Assembly (NCBI GenBank): GCA_003218705.1
Contig: QHOI01000050.1
Location: 1 to 36,234, forward strand
DNA length: 36,234 bases
Source: Verrucomicrobiota bacterium
Lineage (GTDB): Bacteria; Verrucomicrobiota; Verrucomicrobiia; Chthoniobacterales; UBA10450
Direction of reading: 5' to 3'
The notes under the pieces are model-generated. The model did no database searches. It had not been told where the DNA came from and saw only the letters and a program-made list of their open reading frames with translations. Both the position numbers and the translations under genes were made by a program. The first letter of the stretch is position 1. Each line of letters begins with the position of its first letter. This document shows, one piece after another, positions 19,793 through 28,225 of the stretch.

Positions 19793-21857
19793 TTCGCAAG
19801 CTTGGATCGCGGAATGGTGTGCGACGCTGATAAAGATCGACATCCTCCCGAATCTGAACGGCGAGATCATGCGCGCCTTGAGCGTTCGCTTGCTCCGATG
19901 CGCGTCGCGCAGTTTCGATGGCTTTCTCGAATTGGCCGTCCTGCGCGTAAGCCGCCGCCAGCGTCCGAATGAAGACCGGATTACTTTCTTTAGAGAGCTG
20001 GTTCGCTTTTGTTGCGAGCTGCACTGCAACTTCGTCGTTTCTCAGCGAATCATCCGGGCCGGTCGACATCACCCAGGCAAGATTGTTGAGGGGAAGAATG
20101 GAGTCCGGATCCGATTGCAAAGCTCTTTCATAATGATCGACCGCCTCACGCAACAAACCTTTTTGGACAAGAGCGTTTCCCAAACTCGTATGCGCGCCCG
20201 AATCGTAGGGATGGATCGACAACGTGGTCCGCCATTGCGCAATCGCGCCGTCCAAATCTCCCTTCTGAAAAAGTGCGGTGCCAAGATTGTAATGCGCGTC
20301 AGGAAAATCGGGCCGTAACTCAATCGCTTGGCGAAAATGAGCGATCGCGTCATTGAGCCGGCCCTTGCGTGCGAGCACGTTGCCGACGCTGTCATGAATA
20401 AGCGCAAGACTTAAATTGTAGTGGCGATGTTCGCTGCGAGAACGGACTGCGAGCGCACTTTGAAAATAAGAGAGCGCATCGTCCAGTTGGCCGCGTTCCA
20501 TCAGCAACGTGCCGAGATTTGTCAGGGCGATGTCGTTATCGGTCGTGACCGCCAGCGCGCGCGTCCAAAGCGTTTCGCTATCCCGCCAATAAGTCGTTTG
20601 CTTCCAGGCGCACGCGCTCAAGATGATGACAATGCCGCCGCCAACGATCGCGAGAATTTCTTTTCGGTGCGGTAACCCTCTCGCAACATCAGCAGCGAGC
20701 CAGGTCAGCGCGATGTACAAACCAATCTGTGGTAAATAAGTGTAACGATCGGCGTGCCCTTGAAGTCCGACCTCCGCGATTCCGATTACCGGCAGGAGCA
20801 TGATCAAATACCAAAGCCAGCCGACCAGGAGATAGGGGCGACCCCGGCGCAGTGCGACAGCCACCCAGGTCATCGCAACCAAAAGTGCGGCCGCGAGCGT
20901 GACTTGCCACAACGCAAGGCGATCGTCGGGATGCGGGTAAAATACGGCGAGATTCGCCGGCCGAAACATTTGCCAAATGTAAGTGACATAAGTCACGAGC
21001 GCGTTCTGAAGGCGCCAGCCGAATGGAAGCTGGCCGACCGACGCGGGCGATTGCACTTGCAAGGCCAAGGCCACAATCGACGACGCGAGAGAAAGTCCGA
21101 ACAGCGGTAGTTTCTCCACGATCAGGTTCCACCAGATTTCCGCGTTGAACTTCTGACCTCTGACCTCTGCTTGCCGCGTTGTAGCCTTGGCGAAGGCGGG
21201 TCCTCTGTTTAGCGGCCAGTAATCAAGGAGCAACAACACGACTGGTGTCGTTACCAGCATGGGCTTCGACATCAATCCGCACGTAAACAAGGTCGACATC
21301 GTGAGATAACGACCGAACGAGGGCGCGCGGGCATAGCGGACGTAGGCTCCAAGAGTCAGAAAGAAAAAGACCGCGCTCAAAACATCTTTGCGTTCCGCAA
21401 TCCAGGCGACCGATTCAACACGAAGCGGGTGGATCGCAAAAAGCGCGGTGACAAAAGCGCTGCTCCAGTCCGGGCCGGACTGGCCTTTACCGGCGATGTT
21501 GCGCAACCAAAGGAATAGCAAAACCGCGGCAATCGTGTGTAGGAAAACATTTGTGAAATGGTGCCCGCCGGGTTTGAGATCGTAGAGCTGGCAATCGATC
21601 ATGTGCGAAACGAGCGTGAGCGGGTGCCAATTGTTGGTTTGGGTGTCGACAAACGCCCGTAACAAACCGTGAAGACTCAGACCGGAGGAAACTAGCGGAT
21701 TTCCGTAAATGTAGGTCTTATCGTCGTAGTTTACGAAGTCGTAGCTCAGCGTTTGGCCGAAGACAATCCCGATTAGAAGAACGATCACGCCGCAAACGGC
21801 AAAGTGCGCCAAACGCAATGCCGGGGTGGTTTCAATCTTTCGGTCAGGAGCCTTCAT
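19782..21857 (-). CDS. TMTC-like GT-C membrane glycosyltransferase with C-terminal TPRs (paralogue 2)
   Basis: NYDDKTYIYGNP, ALFAIHPLRVESVAWIAERKDVLSAVFFFLTLGAYVRY, TPR repeats (NLGTALFQKGDLDGAIAQW). Confidence 0.87.
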   Translation of the reverse strand: MKAPDRKIETTPALRLAHFAVCGVIVLLIGIVFGQTLSYDFVNYDDKTYIYGNPLVSSGLSLHGLLRAFVDTQTNNWHPLTLVSHMIDCQLYDLKPGGHHFTNVFLHTIAAVLLFLWLRNIAGKGQSGPDWSSAFVTALFAIHPLRVESVAWIAERKDVLSAVFFFLTLGAYVRYARAPSFGRYLTMSTLFTCGLMSKPMLVTTPVVLLLLDYWPLNRGPAFAKATTRQAEVRGQKFNAEIWWNLIVEKLPLFGLSLASSIVALALQVQSPASVGQLPFGWRLQNALVTYVTYIWQMFRPANLAVFYPHPDDRLALWQVTLAAALLVAMTWVAVALRRGRPYLLVGWLWYLIMLLPVIGIAEVGLQGHADRYTYLPQIGLYIALTWLAADVARGLPHRKEILAIVGGGIVIILSACAWKQTTYWRDSETLWTRALAVTTDNDIALTNLGTLLMERGQLDDALSYFQSALAVRSRSEHRHYNLSLALIHDSVGNVLARKGRLNDAIAHFRQAIELRPDFPDAHYNLGTALFQKGDLDGAIAQWRTTLSIHPYDSGAHTSLGNALVQKGLLREAVDHYERALQSDPDSILPLNNLAWVMSTGPDDSLRNDEVAVQLATKANQLSKESNPVFIRTLAAAYAQDGQFEKAIETARRASEQANAQGAHDLAVQIREDVDLYQRRTPFRDPSLRNAR
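21152..21169. repeat. Short heptanucleotide tandem repeat (TCTGACC) inside paralogue 2
   Basis: TCTGACC TCTGACC TCTG. Confidence 0.6.
21168..21202 (-). repeat. 35-bp dispersed intragenic repeat, copy B
   Basis: Minus strand GACCCGCCTTCGCCAAGGCTACAACGCGGCAAGCA, 31/35 identical to 15881-15915. Confidence 0.8.
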
Positions 21858-21884
21858 GCAAATACCACTGACGATCCTTTGAAG

Positions 21885-23702
21885 TTACGGCGGCGGTGAT
21901 TCGCGATAAGGCGTGTGCGCCTGATAAAGCTCGATTTCATGTCGCACTGTCGACAGCAACGAAGTGTTGTTTTGGGCGGTGGCCAAATCCAAAGCGCGTC
22001 CTCCTGTCTGGATCGCTTTCGAAAAATCGCCCGCCTCGGCATAGGCGGCGGCCAAGGTGCGAAGAACAATCGGCACAGCGCCGCCAGGAACAGTTGTCGC
22101 TTTCGCTGCCAATTCGACGGCGCGCTTGCCATCACGGATCGTGTCCGCGGGATAAGTTGCCAGCACCCAGGCGAGATTATTGAGCGCGTTCCCGTCATCC
22201 GGATTCAGTTGCAAACTAATTTCCCACTGCTCGATCCCGGCGCGGACATCTCCATTTTGAACAAGAAGAACGCCGAGATCATTATGCGTCGCGACATCGA
22301 ACGGATAATCCTTGAGCGTGGTGCGTGCGTGCGCGATGGCAGCCGCGCGCGAATGTTTGTTCGCTTCCGCTGTTCTACCTTTCGACCACAATGCTGCCGC
22401 CAAATTCTGATGCGCGGTTTGATTGTCCGGCGTCACGGCCAGGGCGTGCTCCCAAAGTGAAATGCTGTTACGCCAAAAAGTTGTTTGCTGGTAAGCCACG
22501 ACGGTCGACGCCGCGAGCGTGAATGTGGCCATTGAAATCAGAACAATCCGACGATGTCGCCATTGTTGCGTCAAATCGGCGCACGCCCATGTCACCAACA
22601 TTGTGATTCCGATATGTGGCAAATAAGTGAACCGATCGGCCCGCGCTTGCAGACCGACCTGAACAATGCCGAGCACTGGAGCGAGCAAAATCAAATACCA
22701 AAACCATCCGACGAAAACGTAAGGACGTTTCTGTCTAAAGAATATTGCGAGCAAAGTAAGGACGACAATCAGTGCGACACAGGCTAAGACCACCCAAATA
22801 TTTAGTTGATCGTGCGGATGCGGATAGAATACCGCCAGGTGAGTGGGCCAGAATGTTTGGCCGAGATATGCGATCACACTGACAGCGGCGTTTTTGAGGC
22901 GGGGCAAGAGCGGCAACTGCTCCAGCGAAGCCATCGTGACTGTCTGAGCGAAGACGGTCGCCACTGAAGCGGCCGCCGCCAGCGCCAGCAACGGAATTTT
23001 CTCCGCTATGAGCGATAGCCAAATCTGAATTTCTGATCTCTGACCTCTGACTTCTGATTTCTGACTTCTGCCCAGCGGCCAGTAATCCAACAACAACAGC
23101 ACGAGCGGCACGGCCACGAACGTAGCCTTCGACATCAATCCGCACGCGAGAAAGATCGTCAGAGTCAGGTAACGGGAAATGCCCGGCGCGCGCACGTAAC
23201 GCAGATACGCGCCGAGCGTCAGCATGAAAAACACGCCACTGAGCACATCCTTGCGCTCGGCGATCCACGCCACCGATTCGACCCGCATTGGATGAATCGC
23301 AAAAATTGTTGCTACAAATGCGCTTTGCCAAAGGCAGCCGGTCATTCCTCGGAAAACCAAAAAAAGCAGAATCGCTCCGAGATTGTGTAAGACAACGTTC
23401 GTAGAATGGTGGCCGGCAGGACGCAGTCCATAGATTTGACAGTCCGCCATGTGACTAAGCGTTGTGAGCGGGTGCCACAAGCTCGCGTGGCTATGAGTGA
23501 CAACCCATTTCAATCCGTCGAGAGTGAGTCCACGACTGACCTCACTGTTTTCGTAAACGTAACGGTCGTCATCGAAGTTGATAAAGTCGTGGCTGAGTGT
23601 TTGCCCAAAAACGAGCCAGATGATCGCGGTGAGAAAAATGCAGACGGCGATCGTGATCCGGCGATCGTCTCGCGAGCTAGGCTGCGCCGGAACTGTCGGC
23701 AT
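21885..23702 (-). CDS. TMTC-like GT-C membrane glycosyltransferase with C-terminal TPRs (paralogue 3)
   Basis: NFDDDRYVYENSEV, TIFAIHPMRVESVAWIAERKDVLSGVFFMLTLGAYLRY, LLLLDYWPLG; start at ATG 23702, 2 nt after GT2 stop. Confidence 0.87.
   Translation of the reverse strand: MPTVPAQPSSRDDRRITIAVCIFLTAIIWLVFGQTLSHDFINFDDDRYVYENSEVSRGLTLDGLKWVVTHSHASLWHPLTTLSHMADCQIYGLRPAGHHSTNVVLHNLGAILLFLVFRGMTGCLWQSAFVATIFAIHPMRVESVAWIAERKDVLSGVFFMLTLGAYLRYVRAPGISRYLTLTIFLACGLMSKATFVAVPLVLLLLDYWPLGRSQKSEVRGQRSEIQIWLSLIAEKIPLLALAAAASVATVFAQTVTMASLEQLPLLPRLKNAAVSVIAYLGQTFWPTHLAVFYPHPHDQLNIWVVLACVALIVVLTLLAIFFRQKRPYVFVGWFWYLILLAPVLGIVQVGLQARADRFTYLPHIGITMLVTWACADLTQQWRHRRIVLISMATFTLAASTVVAYQQTTFWRNSISLWEHALAVTPDNQTAHQNLAAALWSKGRTAEANKHSRAAAIAHARTTLKDYPFDVATHNDLGVLLVQNGDVRAGIEQWEISLQLNPDDGNALNNLAWVLATYPADTIRDGKRAVELAAKATTVPGGAVPIVLRTLAAAYAEAGDFSKAIQTGGRALDLATAQNNTSLLSTVRHEIELYQAHTPYRESPPP
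23024..23070. repeat. Heptanucleotide tandem repeat (TCTGAYY) inside paralogue 3
   Basis: TCTGAATT TCTGATC TCTGACC TCTGACT TCTGATT TCTGACT TCTG. Confidence 0.8.
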
Positions 23703-23704
23703 CG

Positions 23705-24442
23705 TTAAACTGGTGACGGAAACAATCGCCAGCGGGCCAGGCGGAAACGCAACGCCGTCCCGAGACACCCGAGGCCGTAGCGCACGCTTCGGCGAAAGTT
23801 AATCGACGACCCTTCCGGTAAATATTTCGCCGGGCACGTGACCTCGCCGATTTTCGAACCTAGCCAAATGACTTGGGCAAGCATCTGGTTGTCGAACACA
23901 AAATCGTCCGAGTTTTGTTCAATTGGCACGCGTTCGAGCAAACTCCGCGCGAATGCGCGATATCCGGTGTGATATTCGGAAAGCTTGGCACCGATCAAAA
24001 AATTTTCGACGAAGGTCAGAAAGCGGTTCGCGACGTATTTCCACCACGGCATCCCGCCATCGAGCGCGCCGCCGCCGAGAATGCGTGAAGCAAGCACGCA
24101 CGGATAAAGGCCGCTCGCGACCAGCGATGCCATCGCCGGAAGAAGCTGCGGGGTGTATTGATAATCGGGGTGAATCATCACCACGATGTCAGCGCCAGCG
24201 GCGAGGGCGAGACGATAACAGGTCTTTTGGTTGCCGCCGTAACCGCGATTCTCCGGATGCACTTCCACTTGCACGTCTTTCAGCGTCCGCGCGATCGCTA
24301 CCGTCTCATCGTGACTCGCGTCGTCGACCACAATGACAAGATCGACAATCCCCTGCGCCATCACTTCGTCGTAGGTTCGTTGCAACGTGCGAGCGGCATT
24401 ATATGCCGGCATCACCACCACAATTTTCTGGCCGTTCAACAT
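23705..24442 (-). CDS. Glycosyltransferase family 2, dolichyl-phosphate mannose synthase-like
   Basis: VVVMPAYNAARTL, VVDDASHDET, NRGYGGNQKTCYRLAL, VMIHPDYQYTP; start at ATG 24442 preferred. Confidence 0.9.
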   Translation of the reverse strand: MLNGQKIVVVMPAYNAARTLQRTYDEVMAQGIVDLVIVVDDASHDETVAIARTLKDVQVEVHPENRGYGGNQKTCYRLALAAGADIVVMIHPDYQYTPQLLPAMASLVASGLYPCVLASRILGGGALDGGMPWWKYVANRFLTFVENFLIGAKLSEYHTGYRAFARSLLERVPIEQNSDDFVFDNQMLAQVIWLGSKIGEVTCPAKYLPEGSSINFRRSVRYGLGCLGTALRFRLARWRLFPSPV

Positions 24443-24486
24443 TCGAGGTAGTCGAATATGCGCACGAGCGGCATCTTGCAACCCTG

Positions 24487-25344
24487 ATGATTATTTTTCA
24501 CGATCCGCATTGCGTTGAATATTCAATCCCCGGCCATCCGGAGCGGCCGGAGCGGATCACGCGCACCGTCCCAGTGCTGAAAGATCGACATCGAAACTGG
24601 GAATGGCGTGAGCCGCAGCCGGCGAAGGAACGTAATCTGTTGCGCGCCCATTCTCGTGATCACGTGGAGCAGATAAGAACTGCAGTGCACGATTTTGATG
24701 TTGATACGCCGGCTTATCCACGGATCTATCACCATGCGATCTCGTCCGCCGGCGCAGCGATCGAGACCGCGCTTGCCGGCGTCCGCGGGGAGCGCGCCTT
24801 TAGCCTCATGCGACCGCCGGGCCATCACGCGACGCGGAATCGAGCGATGGGTTTCTGTTATTTCAGCAACATCGCTATCGCGGCCCTTGCCGCCCTCGAC
24901 AGTGGTGTCGAGCGCGTTGCCATTTGGGACTTTGACGCCCATCACGGGAACGGGACGGAGGATGTCGTCGCGCATAATCCCCGGCTCAGCTTCGCATCGA
25001 TTCATCAATTTCCGGCCTATCCTGGAACCGGCGCACAATCATTCGCGAACATCGACAATTATCCGCTCGCGCCGAACACGCCTCGCGCCGAGCACGTCAA
25101 TGCGATCGAGCGCGCACTCCAAAAGCTTCTGCTCGCAAAACCCGGATTGTTGCTCGTTTCGGCCGGCTTCGACGCGTATTCAGGAGATCCGCTGACAGAA
25201 ATGACCCTGGAAACGGAGGACTTTGCCACCCTTGGAAAGTGGCTGGCGGAGATCGATGTACCTGCCGCGGCAATCCTTGAAGGCGGCTACAGCGACGATT
25301 TACCGGAATTAATCGATGCTTTTTTGACGACTTGGGTTTCGTGA
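24487..25344 (+). CDS. Histone deacetylase family (AcuC/HDAC-like) protein
   Basis: HPERPERI, RPPGHHA, GFCYFSNIAIAA, IWDFDAHHGNGTED, SAGFDAYSGDPL, LEGGYS. Confidence 0.93.
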   Translation: MIIFHDPHCVEYSIPGHPERPERITRTVPVLKDRHRNWEWREPQPAKERNLLRAHSRDHVEQIRTAVHDFDVDTPAYPRIYHHAISSAGAAIETALAGVRGERAFSLMRPPGHHATRNRAMGFCYFSNIAIAALAALDSGVERVAIWDFDAHHGNGTEDVVAHNPRLSFASIHQFPAYPGTGAQSFANIDNYPLAPNTPRAEHVNAIERALQKLLLAKPGLLLVSAGFDAYSGDPLTEMTLETEDFATLGKWLAEIDVPAAAILEGGYSDDLPELIDAFLTTWVS

Positions 25345-25779
25345 ATTGATCATTCCAAGCAGGTGGGCCGCTGCGTTTTCGATATCGGCATGCCGATATT
25401 CGCGAGCTCTGCTTTTCACCGCCAGCAGACCGCAGCGATGGATGCTCTCAAAATCGCCGTAGGGAAATTTGTATCGGGCTTTGCTGTTCGTGGCATGTCT
25501 TTCGTCAATACCAAGATGCCATTTCGCGTATTCAGCAAAACCATAGAGGCGAATAAATTCGTTTTCCTTGCCGGTCGAAGGTTGATCCGTTTTCCAGAGT
25601 CCTTTGTGGTCAGAAATGAAGCGTCCTCGGCCGATCAATTGGCGAGCCTGCTCGAATGCGGCGACGTTCAGTCGGACCGTGTTGTTGCTGCTGCGCGCAT
25701 CGGCCCGGCCGGGCGGTAGCGGAAGTAGAATTACTCCGACTAAGGCGAGTGCCGCTAATCGCGACCGCTTTGGGTTCAT
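25309..25779 (-). CDS. Conserved-looking secreted protein of unknown function
   Basis: 156 aa with signal peptide (LAALALVGVILLPLPPGRADA); overlaps HDAC 3' end by 36 nt convergently. Confidence 0.65.
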   Translation of the reverse strand: MNPKRSRLAALALVGVILLPLPPGRADARSSNNTVRLNVAAFEQARQLIGRGRFISDHKGLWKTDQPSTGKENEFIRLYGFAEYAKWHLGIDERHATNSKARYKFPYGDFESIHRCGLLAVKSRAREYRHADIENAAAHLLGMINSRNPSRQKSID

Positions 25780-25848
25780 GGGAGGACACTTTGATTGTGC
25801 AGGCTGACTGGCGCCCGGTTCAACCTTAATTCAAACAGTCGAAAATAC

Positions 25849-25903
25849 TCGGGCTGGCGGGATTTGAACCCATGACCTGTCGCCGCGGCGACCGTTCTAC
25901 CAA
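25849..25903 (-). pseudogene. Degenerate tRNA copy related to tRNA-Pro (T-arm and acceptor 3' half retained, anticodon arm altered, 5' acceptor lost)
   Basis: TCGGGCTGGCGGGATTTGAACCCA identical to the intact tRNA region (24 nt), plus GACCT and CGTTCTACCAA; anticodon arm is 14 nt (GTCGCCGCGGCGAC) instead of 17. Confidence 0.75.
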
Positions 25904-26136
25904 TACAATCTATTCAGTTCATCTCGACCGCGGCCAGTTTTAAAATATTGCTCCTTTCGCACGGCTTCTGCACGAGTTGAAAAGGTTTCAGTGTGGATAA
26001 AGCTCCACGGAATTCCGGGGCGGGTCGCCTTTGACACGCCGTTGTTATGCTGCCGAACGCGGTCGGCTATGTTCTGACAAGATCCGATATAACGCCGACC
26101 GTTCTTGCTGCTGCGTAAAACGTAAACGTGAAACAT
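25897..26136 (-). CDS. Small GIY-YIG domain nuclease-like protein
   Basis: FHVYVLRSSKNGRRYIGSCQNIADRVRQHNNG (Y-x9-YIG); stop codon lies in the tRNA remnant. Confidence 0.9.
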   Translation of the reverse strand: MFHVYVLRSSKNGRRYIGSCQNIADRVRQHNNGVSKATRPGIPWSFIHTETFSTRAEAVRKEQYFKTGRGRDELNRLYW

Positions 26137-26156
26137 CCTGGCGATATTTTAAAACA

Positions 26157-26230
26157 TCGGGCTGGCGGGATTTGAACCCACGACCTCTTGAACCCCATTC
26201 AAGCGTTCTACCAAGCTGAACTACAGCCCG
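26157..26230 (-). tRNA. tRNA-Pro (anticodon GGG)
   Basis: CGGGCTGTAGTTCAGCTTGGTAGAACGCTTGAATGGGGTTCAAGAGGTCGTGGGTTCAAATCCCGCCAGCCCGA folds as a cloverleaf; 7-bp acceptor, anticodon loop ATGGGGT. Confidence 0.93.
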
Positions 26231-26327
26231 ATCCGAGGTGGAACTATTTACCAACAGCGGTAAGATCGCCAGCGCTACGAGATAGAATTTACTAGTCGGT
26301 TCGGCAAAATTTTTTGCGGGAAATTTT

Positions 26328-26353
26328 GCGACGGTCACAGACCGCCGCTACAG
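26328..26353 (+). repeat. REP-like palindrome, second copy
   Basis: GCGACGGTCACAGACCGCCGCTACAG vs GCGACGGTCGTAGACCGCCGCTACAG at 16651-16676; differs only in the loop. Confidence 0.8.
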
Positions 26354-26359
26354 AGTTAG

Positions 26360-27484
26360 ATGCTCAGCGCCGGAATAGTTGGACTGCCAAACGTCGGGAA
26401 ATCGACGCTGTTCAATGCCGTCACCCGCACGCACAACGCGCCGGCGGAAAATTATCCTTTTTGCACCATCGATCCCAACGTCGGCGTCGTCACGGTGCCT
26501 GATCCGCGGCTGGAAAAACTCGGCCAGCTCTCGCATTCGAAAAAAATCGTGCCGACCGCCATCCAATTTGTCGATATCGCCGGCCTGGTGAAAGGCGCGA
26601 GCGCGGGCGAAGGACTCGGTAACCAATTTCTTAGTTACATCCGCGAAGTCGACGCGATCGTGCAGGTCGTGCGCTGCTTTGCCGACGCGGACGTCCATCA
26701 CGTCAGCGCCACGATCGATCCGATTCGAGACATTGAAGTCATTAACACTGAGCTGGTGTTGGCCGATCTTGCGTCGCTCCAGAAGCGGTCCGATCGATTG
26801 CAAAAAGAAGTTCGCGCCGGCGAGAAAAGCGCGAAAATCGAAAACGCCGTCGCCGAAAAACTTTTGCCGCATCTCGATTCCGGGAAACCGGCGATTACGG
26901 CGCCGCTTGAGTCCGAGGAAAAAATGGTGGCGCGAAATTTCTTTCTCCTGACTTCAAAGCCGACTCTTTTTGCCTGCAACGTCGCTGAGACCGATCTGGC
27001 AGCGGTGGCAAAGAATGATCAAACAAATGCCGCCGCGAAGTATGTCGATCTTGTCCAGGATTACGCGCAACATCATTTCGGAACGGAAGCTTTCGTAATT
27101 AGCGCCAGGATCGAAAGCGAACTTGCCGATCTGAGCGAGGAGGAAGCGCTCGAGTATCTGCGCGGTCTTGGCGTTGAAGACAGCGGCGTTCATGCGCTCA
27201 TTCGCGCGGTCTATCATTTGCTTGGCTTGCGAACATTTTTGACGACGGGTGAAAAAGAAACGCGCGCTTGGACTATTCACGCCGGCGAAAAAGCGCCCGC
27301 TGCCGCGGGTGCGATCCATTCCGATTTCGAACGCGGTTTCATTGCAGCGGAAACGATTGCTTATGGCGATTTGATCGCGCTTGGCTCCTTCGCAAAAGCA
27401 CGCGAAGCAGGGAAACTACGCATCGAAGGCAAGGATTACGAAGTCCGCGACGGTGACGTGATGACGTTTCGGTTCAACGTCTGA
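26360..27484 (+). CDS. ychF: Redox-regulated ATPase/GTP-binding protein YchF
   Basis: [55 protein letters not shown]-terminal TGS-like domain [49 protein letters not shown]. Confidence 0.97.
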   Translation: MLSAGIVGLPNVGKSTLFNAVTRTHNAPAENYPFCTIDPNVGVVTVPDPRLEKLGQLSHSKKIVPTAIQFVDIAGLVKGASAGEGLGNQFLSYIREVDAIVQVVRCFADADVHHVSATIDPIRDIEVINTELVLADLASLQKRSDRLQKEVRAGEKSAKIENAVAEKLLPHLDSGKPAITAPLESEEKMVARNFFLLTSKPTLFACNVAETDLAAVAKNDQTNAAAKYVDLVQDYAQHHFGTEAFVISARIESELADLSEEEALEYLRGLGVEDSGVHALIRAVYHLLGLRTFLTTGEKETRAWTIHAGEKAPAAAGAIHSDFERGFIAAETIAYGDLIALGSFAKAREAGKLRIEGKDYEVRDGDVMTFRFNV

Positions 27485-27487
27485 GCG

Positions 27488-28192
27488 CTATCGCGCGACG
27501 TAAAGGATTCGGCCGCACTGTTCGCAGTTGACAATTTCCTTGCCGGCCTCCGCATCTTTCACCGTGGCGGTGGTCAATTTCATGTGGCAACCGGTGCAAA
27601 CGCCATGCTCGACCGCGACAATGGCTGAGTCGCCTTTGCTCGCGAACAGGCGCTCGAACCGATTCAGCAAGTCCTCATCCATCGTTTCCGCCAATTCTTT
27701 TCGCTCCTTCGATAACTCCTGCAGGCGCGTTTCGAGTGCTTTCGATTTTTCGCCGAGATCGTTCATTTGCCGTGAAATCGAGTCCTTGGTCGCGCTGGCT
27801 TTTTTTTCCTCAGCCGTAACTTCAACCTTCAACTTGTCCCCTTGCTCCATCAGCTCGAGTTCCTGGTCTTCGAGCTTCCGAATTTCGTCCTCGTAACGCT
27901 GGATCTCGTTACCCATCGCCTGAAATTCGTCGTTCTTGCGGGTCTGATACTGCTGGGTCTTCAAGCGCGCGATACTCTCGTTGCGTGTGCCGACATCGAG
28001 CTCCAGCCTCTTGCGTTCGATTTCGACTTGTCGCGCTTTCTGCTTGAGGGCCTCCAAACTGGCAGCGCTTTCCGCCAGCTGCAACTCGAGATGCTTTCGT
28101 TGCAGCGGCAGATTTTTTATCTCGTTCTCGATTTGCCTGATCTTTTGCTGTCGATCTTGAAGGACGAGTAGTTGTTCAAGTTCCGCCTGCAC
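27488..28192 (-). CDS. Coiled-coil protein with C4 zinc ribbon (DUF164/CT398 type)
   Basis: Long coiled coil then CTGCHMKLT...CEQCGRILY. Confidence 0.9.
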   Translation of the reverse strand: MQAELEQLLVLQDRQQKIRQIENEIKNLPLQRKHLELQLAESAASLEALKQKARQVEIERKRLELDVGTRNESIARLKTQQYQTRKNDEFQAMGNEIQRYEDEIRKLEDQELELMEQGDKLKVEVTAEEKKASATKDSISRQMNDLGEKSKALETRLQELSKERKELAETMDEDLLNRFERLFASKGDSAIVAVEHGVCTGCHMKLTTATVKDAEAGKEIVNCEQCGRILYVAR

Positions 28193-28225
28193 GTGCGCTG
28201 AAGTTATTAAGTCGGCGAAGCGGCG

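Noticed and set aside
23024-23070. CRISPR-like repeats
   Set aside because: Contiguous 7-bp tandem units without spacers, inside a coding gene; no cas genes. No CRISPR array was seen in the window.
25849-26230. attL/attR of an integrated genomic island at tRNA-Pro
   Set aside because: The unit is only about 0.3 kb, has no integrase, and similarity to the tRNA extends through D and anticodon flanks with divergence, so it looks like a decayed tRNA copy rather than an exact att duplication.
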